In this document: positions 9,357-17,557 of the stretch, in pieces
Numbering within the stretch: position 1 is the first letter of the stretch
Layout: each line of letters opens with the position of its first letter
From: Rodentibacter caecimuris
GTDB taxonomy: Bacteria; Pseudomonadota; Gammaproteobacteria; Enterobacterales; Pasteurellaceae
Assembly (NCBI RefSeq): GCF_001019715.1
Contig: NZ_BBXJ01000001.1
Coordinates: 186,001 to 250,000 of the forward strand
DNA length: 64,000 bases
Reading direction: 5' to 3'
Position numbers and translations under genes: made by a program
The notes under the pieces: generated by a model
Databases searched by the model: none
What the model was told of the DNA's origin: nothing
The model's input: only the letters and a program-made list of their open reading frames with translations

Positions 9357-11738
9357 TTATTCGGGTAAGAATCCAATCGGACGGGCATACCAAGGCGAAA
9401 AAGCATTTTTTTGGCGTGAGATTTTCCATCCGTTATCATAAAAACTAACACGAATTTGCCCCGAAACAGCCGTATTTTCGACCGCACTTTGATGTCGTTT
9501 AAGACGTTCAATAACGGTTGGATGGGGAAATTTCCAAGGATTCCAACGCCCGCTTGAAATAATCGCAAAATCCGGTTTGGTGTGTGAAACCAAAATCTCG
9601 CCTGTAGAAGTTTTGCTACCATGATGTCCGACTTGTAACACATTGATTTTGCCTAAAGTGCGGGCAAAAATGTGCTCGTTTTTCGTCTCTGCATCGCCGG
9701 TAAGCAAGACACGATATTTGCCATCTTCTAATAAAATGACACAAGAATTCGGATTATCCGCCCGTATAACGACTTTCTGCGGTGAAAGAATACGAAAATG
9801 AATCCCCTGCCATTCCCATTCTTTTCCGGCAATACAAAAATCCCGATGAATTTCACCATAGCTTTTTTCAGACGAAGTGATGAATTCTGCATTTGGATAG
9901 TTTCTTAAAATGACCTTTGCCCCACCGGAATGATCGTTATCGTCGTGGCTTAAAATAAGTTTATCCAAAGTTATTCCTTCTCGCCGTAAATAAGGCAAAA
10001 TTTCCAATTCGGCCATTGAACCGCCTTGCCACGCCGAACCGGTATCGTACAAAATCGCCCGACTATTTTTTACAATTAAAGTTGCCAGACCTTGCCCCAC
10101 ATCTAAGGTATCCAACTGCCAAATCGGTTTCTGATATTGTCGAATCGTAACAAACAATAAAGATGAAACGGCAATACCGACAGAACCCCAAACGGCTTGT
10201 TTTTTGTAAATTGTCGGCAATGCTCTATTAGTCTCTAATGTAAAATATTTCGCTGATTTTATTTTCCAAGCCTTTTGCAAAAGGCTTTTTTCACGGTAGA
10301 TTCCAACAATAATCAGAAGAAAAAACAGGCTGAAAAAGGCGGTTAAAATGAGTGATAAATTCAATGAGACACTCAGCCAGTTTCCCTGAAAAAAGGCAAT
10401 AAGTTGCGTAATACCCTCTGCCAAACTATTTGCCAATTGCCAAGAATACAGCGCCCCATTGCTTAGCACGGCAAATAAGATCACAGGGATAAGAAAAAAA
10501 CTATATAAGGGGACGGCCAGCAAATTGGCGAAAAAACCGCTCAGTGATATTCCATTAAATAAAATAAGTTGTAACGGCGTAAATAACAGCAATAAACCGA
10601 ACTGCAAATGAAATAAGCCCAAAATCCACCGCACTTTAGGTAAAAAAGGGTTAAACCGCCATTGAAACAAAGAAAGAGGTAGGTAACGATACCAAATAAT
10701 GAGACAAAATACCGCCCCTATCGAAAGCCAAAAACTCGTTGAAAGAGGCATAAGAGGATCACACAGTAGAAGAAAGGCGATAATTAAGATAAAAAGCCGG
10801 AAAGCCGAATAATAACGGCGTTGTGATTGTATTATTAAAACTAAAAACAAAGCGGAAATTGCCCGAAAAGTGGGGACATTAAAGCCAGCCAGATAAGCAT
10901 AAAATAAGGCAAACAAAGCCCCTAACCACAGCGGGAAAACAGGGTGAATATACTTTGTCGGCAGGAAAAACTGTGCCAATCTGACCAATAACAACCCTAT
11001 TCCCATAGCTAATCCGATATGTAAACCGGAAATCGCAATTAAATGTCCCGTATTCGTCTGTTGATAAATTTGCCATGTCGTTTGATCCAACCATGCCCGT
11101 TCCCCAAAAGCTAAGGCGATCAGTAAACCTTGTAAAGAAAGCGTTTCAGTTTGTTTTAATGCCTGCCATAATTTTTTTTCACGCCATGAAAGATTGCTGT
11201 CGATTTTGACCGCACTTTTTAAATGCCCCGTCGCCGTCACACCTTGAGAAAAATACCATTGTTGGCGATCAAATCCTCCAAAATTTAATCTTGCAGAAAG
11301 TGGTTTGACAGAAACTTCGCCTTGCCATTTTTCGCCTAAAAAAGGCTTTGCTTGCGCTTTCCAATTAAGAAAAATTCGTTGTTCCTTGTTATTTAGTATC
11401 GTACGGGCAATCACCGTTTGGTATTCCTGCTGATGTAACACCCTTTCAATTTGTAAAAGTAAATTTTGTTTTTCAGGCAAGATTTCATTGGCTTGTTGTA
11501 ATAAATTCAACGCAGCAGAATGTGTATAACCGAATGCCAAAATAACAACATTCAATGTGATGCAACAATGAAACAGCCATATTTTTTTGAACCAATAGAA
11601 GAAAAAGGCGGTCAGAGTGAAAATTAAATGACATAGTAACGTCGGTTTCCAACCGATCAGCATAAAATCGGGTAGGAATATTAACGATAACGAAGCACAA
11701 ATCAGACTTATTGCCAAGGTAAACAAATTTAAAGGCAT
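9357..11738 (-). CDS. comEC: DNA uptake channel ComEC/Rec2
   Basis: 793 residues from the ATG at 11738. Moves one strand of incoming DNA across the inner membrane during natural transformation. Many membrane spans surround the competence domain (IAISGLHIGLAMGIGL), and the C-terminal metallo-beta-lactamase-like domain shows LSHDDNDHSGGA and VGHHGSKTS. A TTG at 11798 has a good AGGAG upstream and would add 20 residues. However, a CRP-S type site at 11813-11834 and a TTTGCTAAT box at 11795-11787 put transcription start near 11780, downstream of that TTG. The shorter form also fits the roughly 790-residue Rec2 family better. Confidence 0.93.
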   Translation of the reverse strand: MPLNLFTLAISLICASLSLIFLPDFMLIGWKPTLLCHLIFTLTAFFFYWFKKIWLFHCCITLNVVILAFGYTHSAALNLLQQANEILPEKQNLLLQIERVLHQQEYQTVIARTILNNKEQRIFLNWKAQAKPFLGEKWQGEVSVKPLSARLNFGGFDRQQWYFSQGVTATGHLKSAVKIDSNLSWREKKLWQALKQTETLSLQGLLIALAFGERAWLDQTTWQIYQQTNTGHLIAISGLHIGLAMGIGLLLVRLAQFFLPTKYIHPVFPLWLGALFALFYAYLAGFNVPTFRAISALFLVLIIQSQRRYYSAFRLFILIIAFLLLCDPLMPLSTSFWLSIGAVFCLIIWYRYLPLSLFQWRFNPFLPKVRWILGLFHLQFGLLLLFTPLQLILFNGISLSGFFANLLAVPLYSFFLIPVILFAVLSNGALYSWQLANSLAEGITQLIAFFQGNWLSVSLNLSLILTAFFSLFFLLIIVGIYREKSLLQKAWKIKSAKYFTLETNRALPTIYKKQAVWGSVGIAVSSLLFVTIRQYQKPIWQLDTLDVGQGLATLIVKNSRAILYDTGSAWQGGSMAELEILPYLRREGITLDKLILSHDDNDHSGGAKVILRNYPNAEFITSSEKSYGEIHRDFCIAGKEWEWQGIHFRILSPQKVVIRADNPNSCVILLEDGKYRVLLTGDAETKNEHIFARTLGKINVLQVGHHGSKTSTGEILVSHTKPDFAIISSGRWNPWKFPHPTVIERLKRHQSAVENTAVSGQIRVSFYDNGWKISRQKNAFSPWYARPIGFLPE

Positions 11739-11786
11739 TGGGAATAAGAGTAATGAATGAAATGTGCGCACACTATGTATTTTTAA

Positions 11787-11792
11787 ATTAGC
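11787..11792 (-). promoter_or_regulatory. Candidate -10 box of comEC
   Basis: Leftward GCTAAT preceded by TTT. The predicted transcription start (about 11780) lies about 42 bases from the centre of the CRP-S site, the class II activation distance. Inferred from geometry only. Confidence 0.4.
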
Positions 11793-11812
11793 AAACAATC
11801 TTTTCTCCTAAA

Positions 11813-11834
11813 TTTTGAGATCTTGATCGCAAAA
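11813..11834. promoter_or_regulatory. CRP-S (Sxy-dependent) competence site of comEC
   Basis: Read leftward, TTTTGCGATC, AA, GATCTCAAAA. This differs at only two positions from the palindromic CRP-S consensus TTTTGCGATC-N2-GATCGCAAAA, which needs both CRP and Sxy in Pasteurellaceae. It carries the GCGATC half that separates CRP-S from ordinary CRP sites. Its position in front of comEC fits competence control. Confidence 0.8.
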
Positions 11835-12001
11835 TAAAATTTTAGTGAGGAAATTTTGTTTGCTAAAAGGGGCAACATCTGATATTTATATCGCCCTCAA
11901 AAAGGTGGGTTTCTCAATAAAAATTGAGAGCAAATTATTAATGATAATGACAGGAAGTCGTGAAGTTCACGCTTAAATTCTGTTTGTATTAGGAGTGAGA
12001 T

Positions 12002-12439
12002 ATGTCAAAAGCAACGTTAAGCTTATTAGAGCTGGCAGGCGTAAAACCATATCAACCAAAAAAAGATGAAGAATATATGAATGAAAATCAACTTCTTCAC
12101 TTTAAAAAAATCTTAACGGCTTGGCACGAACAAATCGTGGAAGAGGCATCACGTACGGTTGCTCATATGCAAGATGAAGCGGCTAACTTTCCGGATCCTG
12201 CGGATCGCGCGACTCAAGAAGAGGAATTCAGCCTAGAATTGCGTAATCGTGATCGCGAACGTAAATTAATGAAAAAAATTGAAGCCACATTGAAAAAATT
12301 GGATACCGATGATTTCGGCTACTGTGATTCTTGCGGTGAAGAAATTGGGATTCGCCGTTTAGAAGCCCGTCCGACAGCAGATTTGTGTATTGACTGTAAA
12401 ACCCTTGCAGAAATTCGCGAGAAGCAAGTTGCGGGTTAA
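12002..12439 (+). CDS. dksA: RNA polymerase-binding transcription factor DksA
   Basis: 145 residues. Enters the secondary channel of RNA polymerase and, with ppGpp, adjusts rRNA and amino-acid promoters. The coiled-coil tip has the essential acidic pair in DPADRA (D65, D68). The zinc finger has C108, C111, C129 and C132. ATG after AGGAGTGAG. It is divergent from comEC. The leader 11890-11990 holds two short palindromes (CTCAAT/ATTGAG at 11913-11928 and CGTGAAGTTCACG at 11959-11971) of unknown use. A terminator hairpin follows. Confidence 0.97.
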   Translation: MSKATLSLLELAGVKPYQPKKDEEYMNENQLLHFKKILTAWHEQIVEEASRTVAHMQDEAANFPDPADRATQEEEFSLELRNRDRERKLMKKIEATLKKLDTDDFGYCDSCGEEIGIRRLEARPTADLCIDCKTLAEIREKQVAG

Positions 12440-12456
12440 TTTACCATTCATTTAAA

Positions 12457-12485
12457 AAAAGTGCGGTTGTTTTGACCGCACTTTT
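12457..12485 (+). terminator. Uptake-sequence hairpin terminator after dksA
   Basis: AAAAGTGCGGT, a 7-nt loop, then ACCGCACTTTT. An inverted pair of uptake cores with flanking A and T runs, directly after the dksA stop. Confidence 0.75.
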
Positions 12486-12499
12486 CGCGTTTTAAAAAC

Positions 12500-12512
12500 G
12501 GAGTCTATTATT
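12500..12512 (+). promoter_or_regulatory. pcnB: Ribosome-binding site and AUU start of pcnB
   Basis: GGAG at 12500-12503 is followed after six bases by ATT at 12510, in frame with pcnB. No ATG or GTG lies nearby in frame. The only standard alternative, TTG at 12531, has no Shine-Dalgarno sequence. E. coli pcnB also starts at AUU. Confidence 0.75.
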
Positions 12513-13970
12513 CTTACTTATATTAAAAATTTGTTTGGCAAAAAGAAAAAAGTGCTACCGCAAAATGCACACCAAGCAAAAGCTCATTCTAGACGAGTTG
12601 AGCAACCTACTGGGCAATATGTAAATAAAAAAACAGCCAATCAGTCTCATCGTTATGATAAAAGTGTGATTAAGGCGACAAACTTTGGTATTCATCCACG
12701 TATGTTTAGCCGTAATGCACTCTCGGTGGTTGAAAAATTACAACGCCAAGGATTTGAAGCCTATATTGTTGGCGGTTCTATTCGAGATATGTTATTGGGT
12801 AAGCATCCAAAAGATTTTGATGTCGCCACCAATGCCCGTCCGGAACAAATCCAAAATATTTTCCAACGCCAATGTCGATTGGTCGGTCGCCGTTTTCGTC
12901 TCGCGCATATTATGTTTGGTCGCGATATTATTGAAGTGGCGACTTTTCGTGCCAATCACAACGACGCACGTAATGAACGCCAAGCAAAACAAAGCCATGA
13001 GGGAATGCTCCTGCGTGATAACGTATACGGCACCATTGAACAAGATGCGGAGCGCCGTGATTTCACGATAAATGCCCTTTATTACAATCCTCAAGATAAT
13101 ACATTACGCGATTATTTTAACGGGATTGAGGATTTAAAGGCAGGTAAATTACGCTTAATTGGCGAGCCGATAACCCGTTATCAAGAAGATCCCGTACGAA
13201 TGCTACGTGCCATCCGTTTTATGGCAAAATTGGATATGTTTCTTGAAAAACCAAGCGAACAACCTATTCAAGAATTGGCTTATTTGCTAAAAAATATTCC
13301 GCCGGCACGTTTATTTGATGAAAGTTTAAAATTATTACAAACCGGTCATGGCGTAAAAACCTACCGTTTACTCCGCCAATACGGCTTGTTTGAACAACTA
13401 TTTCCCAGCCTCCTGCCTTTTTTTACGGAAAAAGAAGACAGTTTTGCCGAACGCATGATGGTTACTGCGCTCAACTCAACGGATGAACGTGTCGCTGATA
13501 AATTGCGTATTAATCCGGCATTTTTATTTGCTGCATTTTTCTGGTATCCATTACGTGAAAAAGTGGAAATATTAAAAAATGAAGGCGGATTAAATAACCA
13601 TGATGCCTATGCCCTTGCCGGCAATGAAATATTGGATTTATTTTGTCAAACCTTAGCTGCACCGCGCCGTCATACCACAGTGATTCGTGATATTTGGTTT
13701 TTGCAGTTACAATTGCTTAAACGCACCGGTTCTGCACCTACACGCGTGATGGAACATCCTAAATTTCGCGCCGCTTTTGATCTATTAGCAATGCGCGCAG
13801 AAATTGAAGGCGGAGATACCATTGAGCTTGCTAAGTGGTGGCACGAGTATCAATTCAGTAATCATGATCAGCGTAATCAACTTGTAAAAGAACAACAATC
13901 TTTACACCCAAAACCGAAGAAAAAATACTTTCGTTCCCGTAAACGCCATAAACCCAGACCGATAGAATAA
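12510..13970 (+). CDS. pcnB: Poly(A) polymerase I
   Basis: 486 residues if translation begins at the ATT at 12510. Adds poly(A) tails to RNA 3' ends and so promotes decay. The proposed N-terminus I-L-T-Y-I-K-N-L-F lines up with the E. coli start I-F-T-R-V-A-N-F, which is itself read from AUU. The nucleotidyltransferase core shows IVGGSIRDMLLGKHPKDFDV, then RRFRLAHIMFG and RRDFTINALYY. The tail (KPKKKYFRSRKRHKPRP) is strongly basic, as in the family. folK starts 1 base after the stop, as in E. coli. Confidence 0.95.
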   Translation: MLTYIKNLFGKKKKVLPQNAHQAKAHSRRVEQPTGQYVNKKTANQSHRYDKSVIKATNFGIHPRMFSRNALSVVEKLQRQGFEAYIVGGSIRDMLLGKHPKDFDVATNARPEQIQNIFQRQCRLVGRRFRLAHIMFGRDIIEVATFRANHNDARNERQAKQSHEGMLLRDNVYGTIEQDAERRDFTINALYYNPQDNTLRDYFNGIEDLKAGKLRLIGEPITRYQEDPVRMLRAIRFMAKLDMFLEKPSEQPIQELAYLLKNIPPARLFDESLKLLQTGHGVKTYRLLRQYGLFEQLFPSLLPFFTEKEDSFAERMMVTALNSTDERVADKLRINPAFLFAAFFWYPLREKVEILKNEGGLNNHDAYALAGNEILDLFCQTLAAPRRHTTVIRDIWFLQLQLLKRTGSAPTRVMEHPKFRAAFDLLAMRAEIEGGDTIELAKWWHEYQFSNHDQRNQLVKEQQSLHPKPKKKYFRSRKRHKPRPIE

Positions 13971-13971
13971 T

Positions 13972-14457
13972 ATGATAACCGTATATATTGCTCTAGGTAG
14001 CAATTTAAATACCCCCTCTAAACAACTTAATAGCGCGTTAAAAGCGATAGAAAACTTGCCGCAAACCCGTTTCATTGCGGTAAGTTCGTTTTATCAAAGC
14101 AAACCGCTCGGCCCACAAGATCAGCCGGATTATGTCAATGCAGTGGCAAAAATAGAAACCGCCCTTCCCCCATTATCATTATTAGATGAATTACAACAAA
14201 TCGAAAATGAACAAGGGAGGGTGCGTTTGCGCCGCTGGGGTGAACGAACATTGGATTTGGATATTCTACTTTATGGTAATGAAATTATTCAAAACGAACG
14301 TCTCACAGTGCCTCACTATGATATGCATAATCGGGAATTTGTCGTGCTACCCTTGATGGAGATCGCACCTAATCTAACCCTTCCCGATGGAAAGGATATC
14401 ACGGAGTTAGGCGCATATTTCACCCATCATTCAATGAAAAAAATCAACATTATCTAA
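13972..14457 (+). CDS. folK: 6-hydroxymethyl-7,8-dihydropterin pyrophosphokinase
   Basis: 161 residues. Transfers pyrophosphate from ATP to the pterin in folate synthesis. The start YIALGSNLNTPSKQL, the middle QSKPLGPQDQPDYVNAV and the HPPK signature RRWGERTLDLDILL are present. Translationally linked to pcnB, since only one base separates the genes. The gene is complete, and the following 40 bases to the convergent Sel1 gene hold no clear hairpin. Confidence 0.95.
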   Translation: MITVYIALGSNLNTPSKQLNSALKAIENLPQTRFIAVSSFYQSKPLGPQDQPDYVNAVAKIETALPPLSLLDELQQIENEQGRVRLRRWGERTLDLDILLYGNEIIQNERLTVPHYDMHNREFVVLPLMEIAPNLTLPDGKDITELGAYFTHHSMKKINII

Positions 14458-14499
14458 CCATTGCATAAAGTTGACTTTTATTTGTCGCCCCCTTCAATA

Positions 14500-15480
14500 T
14501 TAGGGAGTTGTATTTAGCCTACGGTATTCATCACAAGCGTTCTGCAGAGCATTATCACAAGCTTTGCCAAACCACTCTTTTGCTTGAGATTTATTTTGAC
14601 GAACACCATATCCGTTTTCATAAATCACTCCCAAATTATATTGCGCATCCTGTGCACCTTGCTCTGCCGCTTTTTTATACCACTTCACTGCTTGGTGGTA
14701 ATCCTGTTTCACACCATATCCATTGGCATACATCCCAGCAAGATTATATTGCCCATCAACATCTCCTTGCTCTGCTGCTTTTTTATACCATTTCACGGCT
14801 TGGTGATAATCCTGTTTTACACTTTGTCCGTTTTCATACATCCATGCTAAATTATTTTGAGCTTCTGCAAACCCTTGCTCTGCTGCTTTTTGGTACCAAT
14901 TCATCGCTTGATCATAATCCTGCCTCACACCGAGTCCGTAATAATACATCCATGCTAAATTCGATTGAGCCTCTGCAAGTCCTTTTTCTACCGCCTTTTG
15001 ATACAGTATCACTGCTTGATGATAATCCTGTTTTACACCTAACCCATTGGCATACATCATACCTAAATTAGTCTGGGCTCTTTCATATCCTTGTTCTGCT
15101 GATTTCCGATACCATTTCACAGCTTGGTGATAATCCTGCTCCACAACCTGTCCGTAGAAATACATCACACCTAAATTATTTTGAGCCTTTGCATCGCCTT
15201 GTTCTACTGCTTTTTGATACCACTTGAGTGCTTGCTGATAATCCTGTTTTACGCCATGTCCCTGGTAATACATCACTCCTAGACCATTTTGTCCCCTAGC
15301 ATCCCCAAGCTCTGCCAAGGATTTAAATAAATCAAAAGCATTTTTGTAATCTTTTTGTTCATCAGCAATTTTCGCTTGTTTATACAAGCTATCTGCCGAA
15401 TTAGTATGAGTTAATGCGTTAATACTTGTGCTTGAAAAAGTGAAAAGTGACGCAACTAGCAAGATTTTTTCTAATTTCAT
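14500..15480 (-). CDS. Secreted Sel1-repeat protein (seven repeats)
   Basis: 326 residues with a signal peptide (MKLEKILLVASLFTFSSTSINA). Seven 36-residue Sel1/TPR-like repeats follow, each of the form AQ-NLG-MY--G-GV-QDY-QA--WY-KAAEQG, and a short tail with two cysteines (KACDNALQNACDEY). Such proteins act as scaffolds or inhibitors, and some are involved in host contact or beta-lactamase binding. No specific role can be read from the sequence. The gene is convergent with folK and has no operon partner. The matching 108-base DNA period suggests repeat number may change by recombination. Confidence 0.9.
   Translation of the reverse strand: MKLEKILLVASLFTFSSTSINALTHTNSADSLYKQAKIADEQKDYKNAFDLFKSLAELGDARGQNGLGVMYYQGHGVKQDYQQALKWYQKAVEQGDAKAQNNLGVMYFYGQVVEQDYHQAVKWYRKSAEQGYERAQTNLGMMYANGLGVKQDYHQAVILYQKAVEKGLAEAQSNLAWMYYYGLGVRQDYDQAMNWYQKAAEQGFAEAQNNLAWMYENGQSVKQDYHQAVKWYKKAAEQGDVDGQYNLAGMYANGYGVKQDYHQAVKWYKKAAEQGAQDAQYNLGVIYENGYGVRQNKSQAKEWFGKACDNALQNACDEYRRLNTTP
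14600..15330 (-). repeat. 108-bp tandem repeat coding for Sel1 units
   Basis: Phrases such as GGTGATAATCCTGTTTTAC recur every 108 bases across the gene, for example near 14695, 14800, 15020 and 15128. Copies are similar but not identical. Boundaries are approximate. Confidence 0.75.
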
Positions 15481-15829
15481 TGAATTTCCTCTTAAAAGTG
15501 TAGATAAGGGCTATGTTTTATTGTTAAAGGATAACGTAAGCACAGGTCCATAAGGTCAATTATCCCCCCTAAACTTCTTTACATTGAGTTAAATTACAGG
15601 CAAATTTACCAGTATGTCCGACATATTAAAGTGCATTTTACGACTTTAATTAACCTTAACCCGACTTGCTCATGATAAAAACGTTTTATTTCATATAGAA
15701 CTCACCAAGCAGTAAACTCGAACTTAATAACGACTGTATGAAAATCTCCACTAAATAAAATTCGGATAGGAATTTTAAAATTTTTTAATTGATTTAACGT
15801 TTTGTATAACAACGACGTAACAAAAAAAA
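15481..15829. other. Gene-free stretch upstream of the Sel1 gene
   Basis: About 350 bases, AT-rich, with no supported open frame, RNA gene or strong repeat. It must carry the Sel1 gene promoter near its left end. Nothing else was recognised. Confidence 0.5.
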
Positions 15830-15854
15830 ACCGCACTTGGGCTAAAAGTGCGGT
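15830..15854 (-). terminator. Uptake-sequence hairpin terminator after the DUF496 gene
   Basis: ACCGCACTT and AAGTGCGGT around a 7-nt loop. Read leftward the stem is followed by a run of nine T residues, a strong intrinsic terminator shape. Confidence 0.8.
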
Positions 15855-15859
15855 CGTTT

Positions 15860-16213
15860 TTATGCCGTAATTTTATTTGATTTTTTTAATAATTCGGCGT
15901 GAGATTTCTTTTGGTCTTTCATTTTTCCACTGATTTCACGGCGTTGCGTAGAAAGTTCTGCACTACGAATAGTGTAATCATCAATACGTGTTTCATAATC
16001 ATCACGCATATTTTCAATAATGGCACGTACATCTGCAATATCCATATCATCACGAATATATTGATTTAAGTTATCAAGTAGTAACACCCGTTTTTGATTG
16101 TCACGAATTTTACGGCTGATGTCTTCAATATCACGTTTCAGCTTGTTTTTTAAACGATACATACGCACATATTCCAACACGTCTTGAAAAGATTGTTTAT
16201 TTACGGTTTCCAT
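15860..16213 (-). CDS. DUF496 family protein (YeeX type)
   Basis: 117 residues, highly charged and helical. The N-terminus ([20 protein letters not shown]) and the block [19 protein letters not shown] match E. coli YeeX closely. Probably a coiled-coil cytoplasmic protein, function unknown. ATG at 16213, divergent from serC, with its own terminator. Confidence 0.85.
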   Translation of the reverse strand: METVNKQSFQDVLEYVRMYRLKNKLKRDIEDISRKIRDNQKRVLLLDNLNQYIRDDMDIADVRAIIENMRDDYETRIDDYTIRSAELSTQRREISGKMKDQKKSHAELLKKSNKITA

Positions 16214-16394
16214 AGTTGCTCTCCCAACAAAATTATTGGCTGTAATTTAGCTTTTTTTTCCCTATTCGTCAAAACCTTAAATTTAAATTTTCCGACCGAT
16301 ACAAAAAAAGCAAAGATTTTTCTAAAAAACGTTGATTATCCAATTTTATAGTGATAAAACGTGGAGCATTATTTTCTAAAAATGAGGCAATACG

Positions 16395-17480
16395 ATGTCA
16401 CAAGTCTTCAATTTTAGTGCCGGTCCGGCAATGATTTTTCCTGAAGTATTACACCAAGCACAATCAGAACTGACTAACTGGTTGGAACAAAATGTTTCCG
16501 TGATGGAAGTTAGTCACCGTGGTAAATATTTTATGGAACTCATCACTGAAGCGGAAAAAGATTTGCGTGAAGTGTATAACATTCCTGATAACTACCGAGT
16601 ACTCTTTTTACAAGGCGGTGCACGGGGTCAATTTGCCGCACTACCAATGAATTTGATTGGTAAAAAAGGCAAAGCACTTTACTTAAACAGTGGGCATTGG
16701 TCTGCTACTGCGGCAAAAGAAGCCCGTAATTTTGCGGAAATTGATGAAATTAGCATTGTTGAGAATGTTGATAAAACCCATATTACCCACCTTGATTTTT
16801 CTGATATCGCCGATCAATATGATTACGTCCATTATTGCCCTAATGAAACTATTAGCGGCGTAGAAATTTTTGACGTACCAAAGGTTGGAAATGCCGTACT
16901 TGTCGCGGATATGTCTTCTAATATTCTTTCTCGTGAAATTGATATTAGCAAATTCGGCATAATTTATGCCGGCGCACAAAAAAATCTCGGCCCAGCTGGG
17001 ATCACATTGGTGATTGTACGTGAAGATTTAATTGGCAATGCACGCAAAGAAACGCCTTCTATTTGGAACTATGCCATACAATCCGGCGCAGATTCTATGA
17101 TCAATACCCCACCAACTTTTGCATGGTATTTATGCTCTTTAGTATTTAAACATATTAAAGCACTCGGTGGCTTGAAAGTGCTTGCCAAGCGAAATGAACT
17201 AAAGGCTAAAACCCTTTATGATTATATAGACTCCAGCAAGCTCTATCGAAATGTTGTGGCAAAAGAAAATCGCTCCACAATGAATGTTACCTTCGTTACC
17301 GGTAACCCGGAATTGGATGCAAAATTCGTAGCAGAAGCAACAGCTGCCGGCTTACAAGCCCTAAAAGGACATAAAGTATTAGGCGGTATGCGTGCCTCTA
17401 TTTATAATGCAATGCCGTTAGAAGGCGTGGAAGCACTCATCAAATTTATGCAAAAATTTGAAGCCGAAAATTTATCTTAA
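16395..17480 (+). CDS. serC: Phosphoserine aminotransferase
   Basis: 361 residues. A PLP enzyme making phosphoserine from phosphohydroxypyruvate and glutamate. It also serves pyridoxine synthesis. The N-terminus has FNFSAGPAMIFPEVL, and the PLP lysine lies in IYAGAQKNLGPAGIT. C-terminal LKGHKVLGGMRASIYNAMP is a family hallmark. ATG at 16395. hisC follows after 77 bases that include a weak GC hairpin. Confidence 0.97.
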   Translation: MSQVFNFSAGPAMIFPEVLHQAQSELTNWLEQNVSVMEVSHRGKYFMELITEAEKDLREVYNIPDNYRVLFLQGGARGQFAALPMNLIGKKGKALYLNSGHWSATAAKEARNFAEIDEISIVENVDKTHITHLDFSDIADQYDYVHYCPNETISGVEIFDVPKVGNAVLVADMSSNILSREIDISKFGIIYAGAQKNLGPAGITLVIVREDLIGNARKETPSIWNYAIQSGADSMINTPPTFAWYLCSLVFKHIKALGGLKVLAKRNELKAKTLYDYIDSSKLYRNVVAKENRSTMNVTFVTGNPELDAKFVAEATAAGLQALKGHKVLGGMRASIYNAMPLEGVEALIKFMQKFEAENLS

Positions 17481-17508
17481 GCACAATAATCTGTTTTACA
17501 TCAAATAC

Positions 17509-17526
17509 GGGCGTGCTAATACGCCC
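17509..17526 (+). terminator. Short hairpin between serC and hisC
   Basis: GGGCGT, six bases, ACGCCC, then TTATG. The stem is short and the T run poor, so it may be only a partial stop. Confidence 0.4.
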
Positions 17527-17557
17527 TTATGTTTCAATATAAATTCAATATAAAATT

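Noticed and set aside
9320-9643. A 107-codon frame overlapping the comEC 3' end in another phase
   Set aside because: comEC is intact there (GHHGSKTS motif in frame). The overlapping frame has no family signal.
11796-11798. TTG start for comEC with a good AGGAG
   Set aside because: The CRP-S and -10 geometry puts it upstream of the transcript start. The family length favours the ATG at 11738.
11930-11955. Fur-box-like ATGATAATGA in the dksA leader
   Set aside because: Only one half resembles the consensus, and no iron-related gene is adjacent. In AT-rich DNA this is weak.
14508-15071. A 187-codon open frame on the strand opposite the Sel1-repeat gene
   Set aside because: It is a by-product of the repeated sequence. 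The Sel1 protein has a signal peptide and clear repeats, and the opposite frame matches nothing and has no start signal.
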